Below are positions 34,590 through 43,606 of a DNA stretch of 64,000 bases, in pieces. Under the pieces are notes generated by a model. The model was not told the origin of the DNA and made no database searches. It worked only from the letters and a program-made list of their open reading frames with translations. This stretch comes from Sulfuritalea sp. (lineage in GTDB: Bacteria > Pseudomonadota > Gammaproteobacteria > Burkholderiales > Rhodocyclaceae), in NCBI GenBank assembly GCA_022842325.1, contig JALHPU010000018.1, positions 1-64,000 on the forward strand. Direction: 5' to 3'. How positions within the stretch are numbered: the first letter of the stretch is position 1; each line of letters opens with the position of its first letter. The position numbers and the translations under genes are program-made.

Positions 34590-34962
34590 GTCGGGTGTCA
34601 GGCGTCACTCGGCAGTTTTTCCACTGCGTCCGGTGCGCCCGTGAGGCCCAGGGTCTGATCGAGCCAGCAGCGTAACCGGATTCGCGGAATTGGTACGTGT
34701 GCTGTCGAACATATCGATCGGCCATGCGGTCCGAAAAATGATGGTCATCCCGGCGGAATTGCTGCAAGGACGCCTATGGCATGCCGCCGAGGCTTGACTG
34801 CATGATGGAGGGCTCCGCCGCCGGCGCAAGTCGGGCCGGGCGTGGCCAGAGCTTTGGCCCTGGCATCAAGCCTGAGCTAGGCAAATTTCCCGAGCCAATT
34901 TCCCGAGCCACGAGGCGCGGACGCCGTCTCGCCGGCGCCGACTCTTGCGCCGGATGCCGGCT
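34590..34962. other. Spacer before the RND operon end
   Basis: No gene is supported. It holds a 13-bp tandem repeat (AATTTCCCGAGCC at 34884-34896 and 34897-34909) and a minus-strand dispersed-repeat copy at 34922-34943. Confidence 0.55.
34922..34943 (-). repeat. Dispersed 22-nt repeat after the RND permease gene
   Basis: On the minus strand it starts AGTCGGCGCCGG and ends GACGGCG. It lies about 20 bases downstream of the RND stop. Confidence 0.75.
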
Positions 34963-37900
34963 TCAGGCGCGGCGTTCGCGCCGGCTTTCCAGCAGCGAAT
35001 ACACCGCCGGTACCACCACCAGCGTCAGCAGCGTCGACGAGATCATGCCGCCGATCACGGCGATCGCCAGCGGCTGCTGGGTTTCGGCGCCGGCGCCGAG
35101 GCCCAGCGCGGCCGGGGCCAGCGCCAGGATCACGGTGGCCGAGGTCATCAGCACCGGGCGCATGCGGATCGGGCAGGCATTGCGCAGGGCCGCATCGACC
35201 GCCATGCCGGCCTCGCGGCGCTGGTTGGCGAGGTCGACCAGCAGGATGGAGTTTTTGGCCACCAGGCCGATCAGCAGCGTCAGGCCGATCATCGAATAGA
35301 TGTTCAGCGTGTGTCCGGTGGCCCACAGCGCGGCGATGCCGCCGACCACGGCCAGCGGCTGCGCCAGCATGACGATGGCCGGCTGCAGGAAGGAATTGAA
35401 CTGGCTGGCGAGCACCATGTAGAGCAGCACCAGCGCCAGGGCGAAGGTGAAGCCCATGTACTTCATGGTTTTGCCGAATTCCTCGGCTTGGCCGATGAAG
35501 CGCACCAGGTAGCCGGCCGGCAGCATTTCCTGTCCGGCGCGGCGCACCGCCTCGACGGCTTCGCCCAGAGGAATCGCCGGCGTCGCATAGAAGGTCGCCG
35601 CGTACTGCAGGTCGAAGCGGCCGATCACGGCGGGGCCGAGGCGCTCCTCGAAGCGGGCCACCGAATCGAGGCGCACCATCTTGCCGTCACGGCTGCGCAG
35701 GAAAATCTTCGACAGGTCGGCCGGCTGGGTGAATTCGCCGGGCCTGGCCTTGACGCGGATGTCGTAGCGCTGGCCGTCGCCGGGCTCGTCGTTGAACTTG
35801 GCGATGTCGACGCCGCCGGTCAGCATGTTCACCGCCAGGGCGACGTCGGTGGAGGACAGGTTGGCCGCGGCGATGCGCAGGCGGTCGGGGATGAACACCA
35901 GTTGCGGCAGATCGAGCTGGACGTCGGTGTCGATGCGGCCGATGCCGGGCACCGTGGCCAGCTTCTGCTGGAATTCGCGCGAGAGGCGGCCGACCTCGTC
36001 GATGTTGTCGCCGGCCAGCACGAACTGCAGGGGCTCGCCGCGCTGGCCGCCGACCACGGCGAAGGGGGCGGCGAAGGCACGCGCGCCGGGAATCGCAGCG
36101 AGGTCGCGGCGCACCGCGGCGATCACTTCATGCTGGCTGCGCGTGCGCTCATCGCGCGGCGCCATGCGCACCACCACCGTGCCCTGGTTCACCTGTCCCG
36201 CCGTGCCCAGCCCGATCAGGGCGAACTCGGTGCGAATCTCGGGATAGCGGTTGAGCACCTCTTCGACTTCGCGCAGCTTGCTGTCGGTGTAATCGATGCT
36301 GGACCCCAGCGGCGTGCGCAGCGAAATGCGGAAACGGCCTTCGTCCTCGTCCGGGGTGAAGGTCTTGCCGACGTTCATGAAGAAGAACACCGAGGAGCCG
36401 ACCACCGCGACGGTCAGTGCCACGACGTGCCAGCGGTGGCGCAGGGCGCGGTCGAGCAGGCGGATGTAGAGACGGTCGAGGCCGCCCAGCACGCGGTCGA
36501 ACAGGTGGTAGATGCGGCCGTGCTGCTTTTCCACCTTGAGGTAGCGTGAGCAGAGCATTGGCGTCAGGGTCAGCGAAACGAACAGCGAGACCAGCACGCC
36601 GAAGGTGACCACCACGGCGAAGGAGCGGAAGAACTGGCCGATGATGCCCGACAGGAAAATCACCGGGGCGAAGATCGAGACCAGCGACAGCGTTGCCGCG
36701 ATCACGGCGAACACCACTTCCTTGCTGCCATTGACGGCGGCGGCCACCGGTTCGGGATCGATCTCCTCGCGGTGGCGGAAGATGTTCTCCAATACCACGA
36801 TGGCATCGTCGACGACGACGCCGATCAGGAGCAGCAGGGCCAGCATGGTCAGCGAATTCAGCGTGTAGCCGAAGAAGTAGATCACCGCGATGGCGCCCAT
36901 CAGCGAGACCGGGATCGCCAGCGCGACGATCAGCGTCGAGCGTATCGAACGCAGGAAGAACCAGACTACCAGCGAGGCCAGCAGCGTGCCTTCGATCAGG
37001 TGTTGCTTCAGCGAGTTGACGATTTCGAGGATGAACACGGCGTCGTTGGAGACGATGCTGATCTTCATGCCCGGCGGCAGCTGCGGCTCGATTTCGTTTG
37101 CCAGCTTCTCCTTGATGCGCTCGACGATGGCGACGGTATTGGCATTGGTGACCTTGACCACACCCATGCCGATCGTGGTCTCGCCGTTGAAGCGCGCCAA
37201 CTGGCGGTTGTCGGTGAGGCCGTCCTCGAGTTCGGCGATGTCGGCGAGCCGGATCGGCGCGGCGTTCGGCGGCGCACCGCGGTAGGCGACCACCATGCCG
37301 CCCAGCGCATCCAGGGTGTGGAATTCGAGGTCGAGCTTGACCAGGTGCTCGGTGGTTTCGCCGACGACGAAGCCGCCGGCCAGTTGCACGTGTTCGCGGG
37401 CAAAGGCATCGCTGATGTCCTGCGCCGAAACGCCCAGCGCGGCCATGCGGTCGGGCAGCAGATTGACGCGGATGGTGCGGTCGCGCCTGCCGCCGAGGCG
37501 TACTTCGCCGACGCCGTTGATGGTTTCCAGTTTCTTCTTGATGACGTTGAGCGCGTACTGGTTCAGCTGCTGCTGGGTGCGGTCGCCCTGCACCGCCATC
37601 CAGAAGATCGGCGAGGCATTGGTCTCGACCTTGGCCACGATCGGCGGGTCGACGTCCCTCGGCAGGCGGCGCTGGGCCTGGTTGACCTTGGACTGCACCT
37701 CGGTGAAGGCGACGTCGACATTCTTTTCCAGGCCGAAGGTGATGTTCACCACCGAGACGCCGGGCGAGGACGTGGACTGGATGTGCTCGATGCCGGGCAC
37801 GCTGTTGACCGCGCTTTCGATCAGGTTGGTGACGCTGGAATCGACGATGTCCGGGTTGGCGCCCTTCAGCGTGGTGGTGATCGAGACCACCGGAAACTCG

Positions 37901-38019
37901 ATGTAGGGCAGCCGGTCCATGCCGATGCGGGTGAAGGCGATCACCCCGAACAGCACCAGCACCGCATTCGCCATCCACGCCAGGACGTGGCGCTTGACCG
38001 AAAGCTCGGGCAGGGTCAT
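34963..38019 (-). CDS. RND-family efflux permease
   Basis: A 1018-residue HAE-type RND inner-membrane pump with twelve predicted membrane segments and two large periplasmic loops. The N-terminal helix and first loop (RIGMDRLPYIEFPVVSITT), the DDAIVVLENI motif in the fourth segment region and the repeat in the second half (GLVAKNSILLVDLAN) are typical. It uses the proton gradient to export hydrophobic or amphiphilic compounds. It overlaps the adaptor gene by 4 bases. No outer-membrane channel gene is in the operon, so a TolC-like protein must come from elsewhere. Confidence 0.95.
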   Translation of the reverse strand: MTLPELSVKRHVLAWMANAVLVLFGVIAFTRIGMDRLPYIEFPVVSITTTLKGANPDIVDSSVTNLIESAVNSVPGIEHIQSTSSPGVSVVNITFGLEKNVDVAFTEVQSKVNQAQRRLPRDVDPPIVAKVETNASPIFWMAVQGDRTQQQLNQYALNVIKKKLETINGVGEVRLGGRRDRTIRVNLLPDRMAALGVSAQDISDAFAREHVQLAGGFVVGETTEHLVKLDLEFHTLDALGGMVVAYRGAPPNAAPIRLADIAELEDGLTDNRQLARFNGETTIGMGVVKVTNANTVAIVERIKEKLANEIEPQLPPGMKISIVSNDAVFILEIVNSLKQHLIEGTLLASLVVWFFLRSIRSTLIVALAIPVSLMGAIAVIYFFGYTLNSLTMLALLLLIGVVVDDAIVVLENIFRHREEIDPEPVAAAVNGSKEVVFAVIAATLSLVSIFAPVIFLSGIIGQFFRSFAVVVTFGVLVSLFVSLTLTPMLCSRYLKVEKQHGRIYHLFDRVLGGLDRLYIRLLDRALRHRWHVVALTVAVVGSSVFFFMNVGKTFTPDEDEGRFRISLRTPLGSSIDYTDSKLREVEEVLNRYPEIRTEFALIGLGTAGQVNQGTVVVRMAPRDERTRSQHEVIAAVRRDLAAIPGARAFAAPFAVVGGQRGEPLQFVLAGDNIDEVGRLSREFQQKLATVPGIGRIDTDVQLDLPQLVFIPDRLRIAAANLSSTDVALAVNMLTGGVDIAKFNDEPGDGQRYDIRVKARPGEFTQPADLSKIFLRSRDGKMVRLDSVARFEERLGPAVIGRFDLQYAATFYATPAIPLGEAVEAVRRAGQEMLPAGYLVRFIGQAEEFGKTMKYMGFTFALALVLLYMVLASQFNSFLQPAIVMLAQPLAVVGGIAALWATGHTLNIYSMIGLTLLIGLVAKNSILLVDLANQRREAGMAVDAALRNACPIRMRPVLMTSATVILALAPAALGLGAGAETQQPLAIAVIGGMISSTLLTLVVVPAVYSLLESRRERRA

Positions 38020-39221
38020 TTGACTTCGGGTTTGGCGGCGTCTTTGGCGCCTGCTACGCCTGCGGTCGCCGTGCCGCCAGCGCCGGCGCGCTGCGTCCCT
38101 GCGGGAACTGTCGACCCGGCGGCAGGCTTGGCGCCGCCCGCCTTTGCCGGCTCCTTGATGGCGACCGCCGCGCCGTTGGTCAGAAAGCCGGCGCCGTCGA
38201 GGGCGATGGTTTCACCGCCGGCCAGGCCTTCGAGGATCTCGATGCGGCCGCCGCGCTTGGCGCCGACCTTGACCGGTTTCTGCTGCGCCTTCTTCTGTCC
38301 GTCCGCCTCGGCGATGACATACACCACCTTGCCGGCCGGGCGCAGCACGATGCTTTGCTCCGGCACGGTCAGTGCCTCGGCCCTGGCCGAGAGTATCACC
38401 GCGGCATTGACCGTGCCGCCGCCGCGCAGGCTGCCGTCGTTGTCCACGTCGACCAGCACGTCGAGCGTGCGGCTACCTTCGACGATGCCGGGACGGATGT
38501 CCTTGATGCGGCTGGCGAAGACCTTGCCCGGCGCCAGCGGCGAGACCAGCCTGACTTCCTGTCCGACTTTCAGGCGCGGGCCGAAGCTTTCGGCGAAGGG
38601 CAAATGGGCGCGCAGCTTGTGCGGCGCGACCAGGTTGAACAGCGGATCGCCGACCTTGACGTAGTCGCCGGGCGAGACGATTTGTACTTCGACGATGCCG
38701 GCGATCGGCGCCAGCACGCGGGTCTTGCCGACCGAACGGCGGCTGTTGTCGGCGCGCGCGCGCGCGGCGTCGTACTGGGCGGCCAGCGCGGCGCGCTGGG
38801 CGGCGACGTCCTCGCCGGCGTTCTTCGACAGGAAGCCCTTGTCCATCAGCGACTGCTGGCGTTCGGCGAGTTTCTCCTGCTGTTTCGCGAGCGCTTCGAT
38901 GCGCCGCGCATCGGCTTCGTCGGCCCTGTTCTGCAGCGTGACGTCGCCGGCATCGATCACCGCCAGCAGGTCGCCGGCCTTGACCGCGGTGCCGCTGCGC
39001 GCCAGCACCTGGGTGACCCGTCCGGCGACTTCGGCGCCGACTTTTGGGTCGGCCAGCACTTCGAGGCTGCCGAGGGTTTCCATGACCACCTCGAAATCGC
39101 CCTTGGTGGCCTGGGTCACGGTGATCACGGAGGGCGGCGGCACCGCCTTCTTCTGCTCGGCGTTCTGGCCGCAGGCGCCGAGCAGGGTGAGCGCCAGGCA
39201 GGCGAGGAGGGCATTGCGCAT
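38016..39221 (-). CDS. RND periplasmic adaptor (membrane fusion lipoprotein)
   Basis: A 401-residue lipoprotein (lipobox LLGAC, about residues 14-18) with barrel-sandwich/lipoyl halves (LAVIDAGDV and LAPIAGIVEVQIVSPGDYVKVGDPLF), a central coiled-coil stretch (about 85-160) and a C-terminal beta-barrel region. It links the RND pump to an outer-membrane channel. The C-terminal ~45 residues are Ala/Gly/Lys-rich and low-complexity. The start codon shares a base with the lysA stop, so the pump genes appear to be in the lysA operon. Confidence 0.92.
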   Translation of the reverse strand: MRNALLACLALTLLGACGQNAEQKKAVPPPSVITVTQATKGDFEVVMETLGSLEVLADPKVGAEVAGRVTQVLARSGTAVKAGDLLAVIDAGDVTLQNRADEADARRIEALAKQQEKLAERQQSLMDKGFLSKNAGEDVAAQRAALAAQYDAARARADNSRRSVGKTRVLAPIAGIVEVQIVSPGDYVKVGDPLFNLVAPHKLRAHLPFAESFGPRLKVGQEVRLVSPLAPGKVFASRIKDIRPGIVEGSRTLDVLVDVDNDGSLRGGGTVNAAVILSARAEALTVPEQSIVLRPAGKVVYVIAEADGQKKAQQKPVKVGAKRGGRIEILEGLAGGETIALDGAGFLTNGAAVAIKEPAKAGGAKPAAGSTVPAGTQRAGAGGTATAGVAGAKDAAKPEVK

Positions 39222-40501
39222 CAGGGCAGGACCGATTCCAGGGCGAAGAGTTCCGCGACGTCCTCGCGGCGCCGGATCAGATGCATGGCCTCGCCATCGA
39301 CCATGACCTCGGCGGCGCGCGGCCGGCTGTTGTAGTTGGATGCCATCGCCATGCCGTAGGCGCCGGCCGAGAGAATGGCCAGCAGGTCGCCTTCGCGCAG
39401 GGCCAGCAGGCGGTCGTGGCCGAGAAAATCACCCGATTCGCAGACCGGACCGACGATTTCGTAGGGCAGGGCTTCCGCCCGCGCCGCGCCTGTCACCGTA
39501 GTGTCGGCGCCGACTCTTGCAATATCGTGCCAGGCGTCATACAGCGCGGGCCGCATCAGGTCGTTCATCGCCGCGTCGACTACCGCGAAGTGCTTTTCCT
39601 CGCCCGGCTTCAGCACCTCGACACGGGTCAGCAGCAGGCCGGCATTGCCGACCAGCGAGCGGCCCGGCTCGAAGATCAGCTTTTCGCGGCGTCCGGCGAG
39701 CTTCGCCAGCATCGGCGAAAGATAGTCGGCTGCCGCCGGTGCCGGTTCCTCGGCTCGGTACTGGATGCCGAGGCCGCCGCCAAGATCGATGTGTTCGAGC
39801 GCTATGCCCGCCGTAGCGAGGCGGTCGACCAGCGCCAGGACCTTGTCGGCGGCTTCGGCCGCCGGTGCCGGATCGAGCAGTTGCGAGCCGATATGGCAGT
39901 CGATGCCTTTCACCGCGATATGCGGCAGGCCTGCTGCGCGGCGATACAGGTCGAAGGCTTCGCCGAAGGCGACGCCGAACTTGGCGGTCTTGAGCCCGGT
40001 CGAAATGTAGGGATGGGTTTTTGCATCGACGTCCGGATTCACCCGCAGTGAAACTGGCGCACGACGGCCGACGCTGCCGGCAAGGGCGCTGAGCTGGTCG
40101 AGTTCGCTGGACGATTCGACATTGAAGCAGTGGATGCCGGCCTCGAGCGCCGCGCGCATTTCGGCGCGCGACTTGCCGACGCCGGAAAACACGATTTTTT
40201 CCGGACTGCCGCCGGCCGCCAGCACGCGCGCCAGTTCGCCGCCGGAGACGATGTCGAAGCCGGCGCCGAGCCGGGCGAACAGGTTGAGGATGGCGAGGTT
40301 GGAATTGGCCTTGACCGCATAGCAGACCAGCGAGCGCTCGGCCAGGCCGTGGGCTTGTAGCGCATCGCGATAGGCGCTATAGGCGGCGGTGAGCGCGGCG
40401 CGGGAATAGACATAGCACGGCGTGCCGAAGCGCGCGGCAAGGTCGCTCAGCGGGACGGCATCGACCTGCAGGCCGTTCCTGCCCATCACGGTCAGACTCA
40501 T
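39221..40501 (-). CDS. lysA: Diaminopimelate decarboxylase
   Basis: A fold-III PLP enzyme converting meso-diaminopimelate to lysine plus carbon dioxide, the last step of lysine synthesis. The PLP lysine lies in YAVKANSN (about 62-69), the phosphate-binding glycines in HIDLGGGLGI, and the second-subunit Cys in GPVCESGDFLG. Length 426 residues. An insertion (RVGADTTVTGAARAEALP, about 325-342) just before GPVCES is encoded by a dispersed-repeat copy and is not usual in the family. The start overlaps the lptM stop as ATGA. Confidence 0.96.
   Translation of the reverse strand: MSLTVMGRNGLQVDAVPLSDLAARFGTPCYVYSRAALTAAYSAYRDALQAHGLAERSLVCYAVKANSNLAILNLFARLGAGFDIVSGGELARVLAAGGSPEKIVFSGVGKSRAEMRAALEAGIHCFNVESSSELDQLSALAGSVGRRAPVSLRVNPDVDAKTHPYISTGLKTAKFGVAFGEAFDLYRRAAGLPHIAVKGIDCHIGSQLLDPAPAAEAADKVLALVDRLATAGIALEHIDLGGGLGIQYRAEEPAPAAADYLSPMLAKLAGRREKLIFEPGRSLVGNAGLLLTRVEVLKPGEEKHFAVVDAAMNDLMRPALYDAWHDIARVGADTTVTGAARAEALPYEIVGPVCESGDFLGHDRLLALREGDLLAILSAGAYGMAMASNYNSRPRAAEVMVDGEAMHLIRRREDVAELFALESVLP
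39494..39515 (-). repeat. Dispersed 22-nt repeat, copy inside lysA
   Basis: On the coding strand it starts AGTCGGCGCCGA and ends ACGGTG. It encodes VGADTTV in an extra loop before the conserved GPVCES. Confidence 0.75.
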
Positions 40502-40662
40502 TGCCTTGACTCGACGGCTTTGTTGTTATGATCGGTTGCAGGCGATGCGGTGCCAGTGGTCGCCGGGACCGGCGGCGGCAGCGTAAGCGGGGTCTTGGTG
40601 CCGCAGGCGGAAAGGGCCGCAAGGGCGAGCAGGGCGGCGACGAATGGAGGAGTCAGGCGCAT
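40498..40662 (-). CDS. lptM: LptM-type small lipoprotein
   Basis: A 54-residue lipoprotein (formerly YifL-like): a signal peptide with lipobox ALSAC, then the characteristic GTKTPLTLPP motif and a short polar tail. LptM binds the LptD-LptE translocon and helps it mature in the outer membrane. The position immediately before lysA, with ATGA overlap, and divergence from cyaY is the usual gene order in beta- and gammaproteobacteria. Confidence 0.9.
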   Translation of the reverse strand: MRLTPPFVAALLALAALSACGTKTPLTLPPPVPATTGTASPATDHNNKAVESRQ

Positions 40663-40705
40663 GGCAAATTGGTGTGTCTCGACAGGCGAAGGATGGTAAC
40701 ACGCG

Positions 40706-41032
40706 ATGGATGAACGGGAATTCATGGCCGCGGCCGATGCCGAGCTGGCGCGCATCGAGGCGGCGCTGGAGGTGGCATCGATGAGCGGTGTCGCCGATTT
40801 CGATTTTGAAACCAAGCCCGGCGGCATCATCGAGATCGAGTGCGAAAACGGCACCAGGATCATCGTCAATCGCCACGCCGCGGCGCGCGAAATCTGGCTG
40901 GCGGCGAAATCCGGCGGCTATCATTTCCGGCCCGAAGGCGGCAAGTGGGTCGGTACCCGCGACGGCGAGGAGCTGCTGGCGGCTCTGGCGCGCACGCTGT
41001 CGGAGCAGTCCGGCGTCAGGATTGCGCTCTAG
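40706..41032 (+). CDS. cyaY: Frataxin-like iron-sulfur assembly protein CyaY
   Basis: A 108-residue frataxin fold: an N-terminal acidic helix (EREFMAAADAELARIEAALE), strands with DFDFETKPGGIIEIEC and GTRIIVNRHAA, and the conserved EIWLAAKSGGYHF segment. It binds iron and modulates cysteine desulfurase during Fe-S cluster assembly. It diverges from lptM-lysA and converges with mrcA, overlapping its stop by four bases. Confidence 0.95.
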   Translation: MDEREFMAAADAELARIEAALEVASMSGVADFDFETKPGGIIEIECENGTRIIVNRHAAAREIWLAAKSGGYHFRPEGGKWVGTRDGEELLAALARTLSEQSGVRIAL

Positions 41033-43437
41033 TTCTTCTTGTCTGCGGGCGCCGGCGCGGCGGACTTTTCGGCTGCCGGTTTCTCCACGAGGATTTTCGG
41101 CTTCGCGTCCCTGACCGGCGCGGGAGCCTGGGTCGGCTCCGGCTTTGCGTCCGGTTTCGCTGCGTCATCGTCTGCCGGCGGCGGAGGCAGATATTCCTTG
41201 TAGATGAATTCCTTGCTGGTTTTGCCGGCGGGATCGTTGGCGACGATGGATACCATCCCGGCCGGAGCTTCCTGCCAGCTTTCCGGCACACCCTTCAGCG
41301 CGTGTTCCATGAAGCCGATCCACATCGGCAGCGCCGCCGAGCCGCCGGTCTCGCCATTGCCGAGACGTTTCGGCTGGTCGAAGCCGATCCAGGCGATGCC
41401 CACCACAGTCGGCTGATAGCCGCAGAACCAGGCGTCGATGTAGTCGTTGGTGGTGCCGGTCTTGCCGGCCAGGTCGCCGCGCTTGAGCACGGCGGCGGCG
41501 CGGGTGGCGGTGCCGCGGCGGACCACGTCGTGCATCATGCTGTCCATCAGCCATGCGTTGCGCGGGTCGATTGCGCGCAGCGATTCGTCGCCGGCCAGCG
41601 CGGGCTGAATCGCGGCCAGCACGGCGCCCTTGTCATCGACGATCTGGCGCACGATGTAAGGCTCGATCCGGTAGCCGCCATTGGCGAATATCGAATAGGC
41701 CGCCAGTTGCTGCCACGGCGTGACCGAGCCGGCACCCAGGGCCAGGGTCAGGTAAGGCGGGTGCTTGTCGGCGTCGAAACCGAAGCGCGTCACGTAGTCC
41801 TGCGCGTAACGGGGACCGATGGAACGCAGCAGGCGGATCGACACCATGTTCTTGGATTTCGCCAGCGCCGTGCGCAGGGTCATCGGGCCGTCGTATTTGC
41901 CGTCGTAGTTCTTCGGCTCCCACGCCTGGGAGCCGGTTTCCTCGGCCGAGATGGAAACGGGTTCGTCTTCGATCACCGAGGCCGGGGTGTAACCCTTTTC
42001 CAGTCCGGCGGAGTAGATGAAGGGCTTGAAGCTCGAGCCGGGCTGGCGCCAGGCCTGGGTGACGTGGTTGAACTTGTTGCGATTGAAATCGAAACCGCCG
42101 ACCAGCGCCCGAATCGCGCCATCGACCGGGCTGGCGGCGACGAACGCGGCTTCGACTTCCGGCAACTGGACGATTTGCCAGCCCTTGCCGGCTTTTTGCA
42201 CGCGGATTACGGCGCCGCGCCGCAGCCGCTTGTTCGGGGTCGCCTTTTCATCCAGCATGCGGGCGGCGAACTTGAGGCCGTCGTCGCCGATCCTGAGTAC
42301 CTCGCCGCCGCGCAGATAGGCGCGCACCAGCTTGGGGCCGGCTTCCAGGACGATCGCCGGCAGCAGGTCGTCGCTGTCGTCATAGTCGGCCAGCAGCTCT
42401 TCGAGTTCCTCTTCCGGTTCCGCCGTGGGGCCGTTCAATTCGACGTAGGCTTCGGCGCCGCGATAGCCGTGACGGCGGTCGTAATCCATGACGCCGCGCC
42501 GCAGCGCGAGATAGGCGGCCTGCTGTTCGTTGCGGTTGATGGTGGTGATGACGCGCAGTCCGCGGCTGTAAACATCGTCGGGAAAGCGCTCGACCGCAAT
42601 CTGGCGCGCCATCTCGGCGACGTGCTCGGCGCGCACGCCGAAGTCGTTCAGGTCGCGCTTCACGTTCAGGGCTTCGCTTTGTGCGGACTTGAATTGCTCG
42701 TCGGTGATGAAATCGAGTTCGTGCATGCGGCGCAATACATAGCGCTGGCGCAGCTGGGCACGCTTCGGATTGGCGACGGGATTGTAGGCGGACGGCGCCT
42801 TGGGCAGGCCGGCCAGCATGGCGGCCTCGGCGATGCTGAGGTCCTTCAGCGGCTTGCCGAAATATATCTGCGCCGCGGCGGAGAAGCCGTAGGCTCGCTG
42901 TCCGAGATAAATCTGGTTGAGGTAGATTTCGAATATCTGGTCTTTGCCGAGGTTGTTCTCTATCTTGAAAGCCAGTAGCATTTCGTAGAGTTTCCGCGTC
43001 AGGGTTTTTTCGCTGGAAAGGAAAAAATTGCGGGCAACCTGCATGGTGATGGTCGACGCGCCTTGGCGCTTGCCACCACCGACAAAATTGGAATACGCTG
43101 CGCGCAGTACGCCCAGCGTGTCGATGCCGGGATGTTGGTAGAAGCGTTCGTCTTCCGCCGCGAGGATCGCCTGCTTCATGACGGCAGGAACGTCCTTGAT
43201 GTTGGCAAAATTGCGTCGCTCTTCGCCGAATTCGCCGATCAGATGACCGTCACTGGAGTAGATGCGCAGGGGAATCTTCGGCCGGTAGTCGGTCAGCACT
43301 TCTACCGAGGGCAGCTGCGGAAATGCAAGGATCATCACCATTCCCGCCAGCGCAATGGCACTCAGCACAATGCCGCCGATCAGGAGCAGGAAATACAGCG
43401 CCCAGCGGGCGGGGGTGTTCAAGGAGGCGATGGGCAC
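41029..43437 (-). CDS. mrcA: Penicillin-binding protein 1A, bifunctional
   Basis: An 802-residue class A PBP anchored by one N-terminal membrane helix (about 12-38). The glycosyltransferase domain carries AAEDERFYQHPGID and the RQGASTITMQVARN motif. The transpeptidase domain has SSFKP with the active Ser, and KTGTTND. An OB-like insertion lies between. It polymerises and crosslinks peptidoglycan. The last ~45 residues are Pro/Ala/Lys-rich. It diverges from pilM, the standard arrangement, since PBP1A and type IV pilus assembly genes are neighbours in many proteobacteria. Confidence 0.97.
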   Translation of the reverse strand: MPIASLNTPARWALYFLLLIGGIVLSAIALAGMVMILAFPQLPSVEVLTDYRPKIPLRIYSSDGHLIGEFGEERRNFANIKDVPAVMKQAILAAEDERFYQHPGIDTLGVLRAAYSNFVGGGKRQGASTITMQVARNFFLSSEKTLTRKLYEMLLAFKIENNLGKDQIFEIYLNQIYLGQRAYGFSAAAQIYFGKPLKDLSIAEAAMLAGLPKAPSAYNPVANPKRAQLRQRYVLRRMHELDFITDEQFKSAQSEALNVKRDLNDFGVRAEHVAEMARQIAVERFPDDVYSRGLRVITTINRNEQQAAYLALRRGVMDYDRRHGYRGAEAYVELNGPTAEPEEELEELLADYDDSDDLLPAIVLEAGPKLVRAYLRGGEVLRIGDDGLKFAARMLDEKATPNKRLRRGAVIRVQKAGKGWQIVQLPEVEAAFVAASPVDGAIRALVGGFDFNRNKFNHVTQAWRQPGSSFKPFIYSAGLEKGYTPASVIEDEPVSISAEETGSQAWEPKNYDGKYDGPMTLRTALAKSKNMVSIRLLRSIGPRYAQDYVTRFGFDADKHPPYLTLALGAGSVTPWQQLAAYSIFANGGYRIEPYIVRQIVDDKGAVLAAIQPALAGDESLRAIDPRNAWLMDSMMHDVVRRGTATRAAAVLKRGDLAGKTGTTNDYIDAWFCGYQPTVVGIAWIGFDQPKRLGNGETGGSAALPMWIGFMEHALKGVPESWQEAPAGMVSIVANDPAGKTSKEFIYKEYLPPPPADDDAAKPDAKPEPTQAPAPVRDAKPKILVEKPAAEKSAAPAPADKKN

Positions 43438-43606
43438 GGAAGGAAGGTGTGGGAGGCGGCGCGGTGGATTATATCTGTGGCGCTGAAGACACGCTAAGGC
43501 CAGCCGCGGCTAATAATTTTGCTTTACAGTCGATATAGTTGCTGCTAGCATCTGAAGTAAATTATCTGTATAGCTCGTAACGCAATATTTTTAAAGGAAA
43601 AATCCT

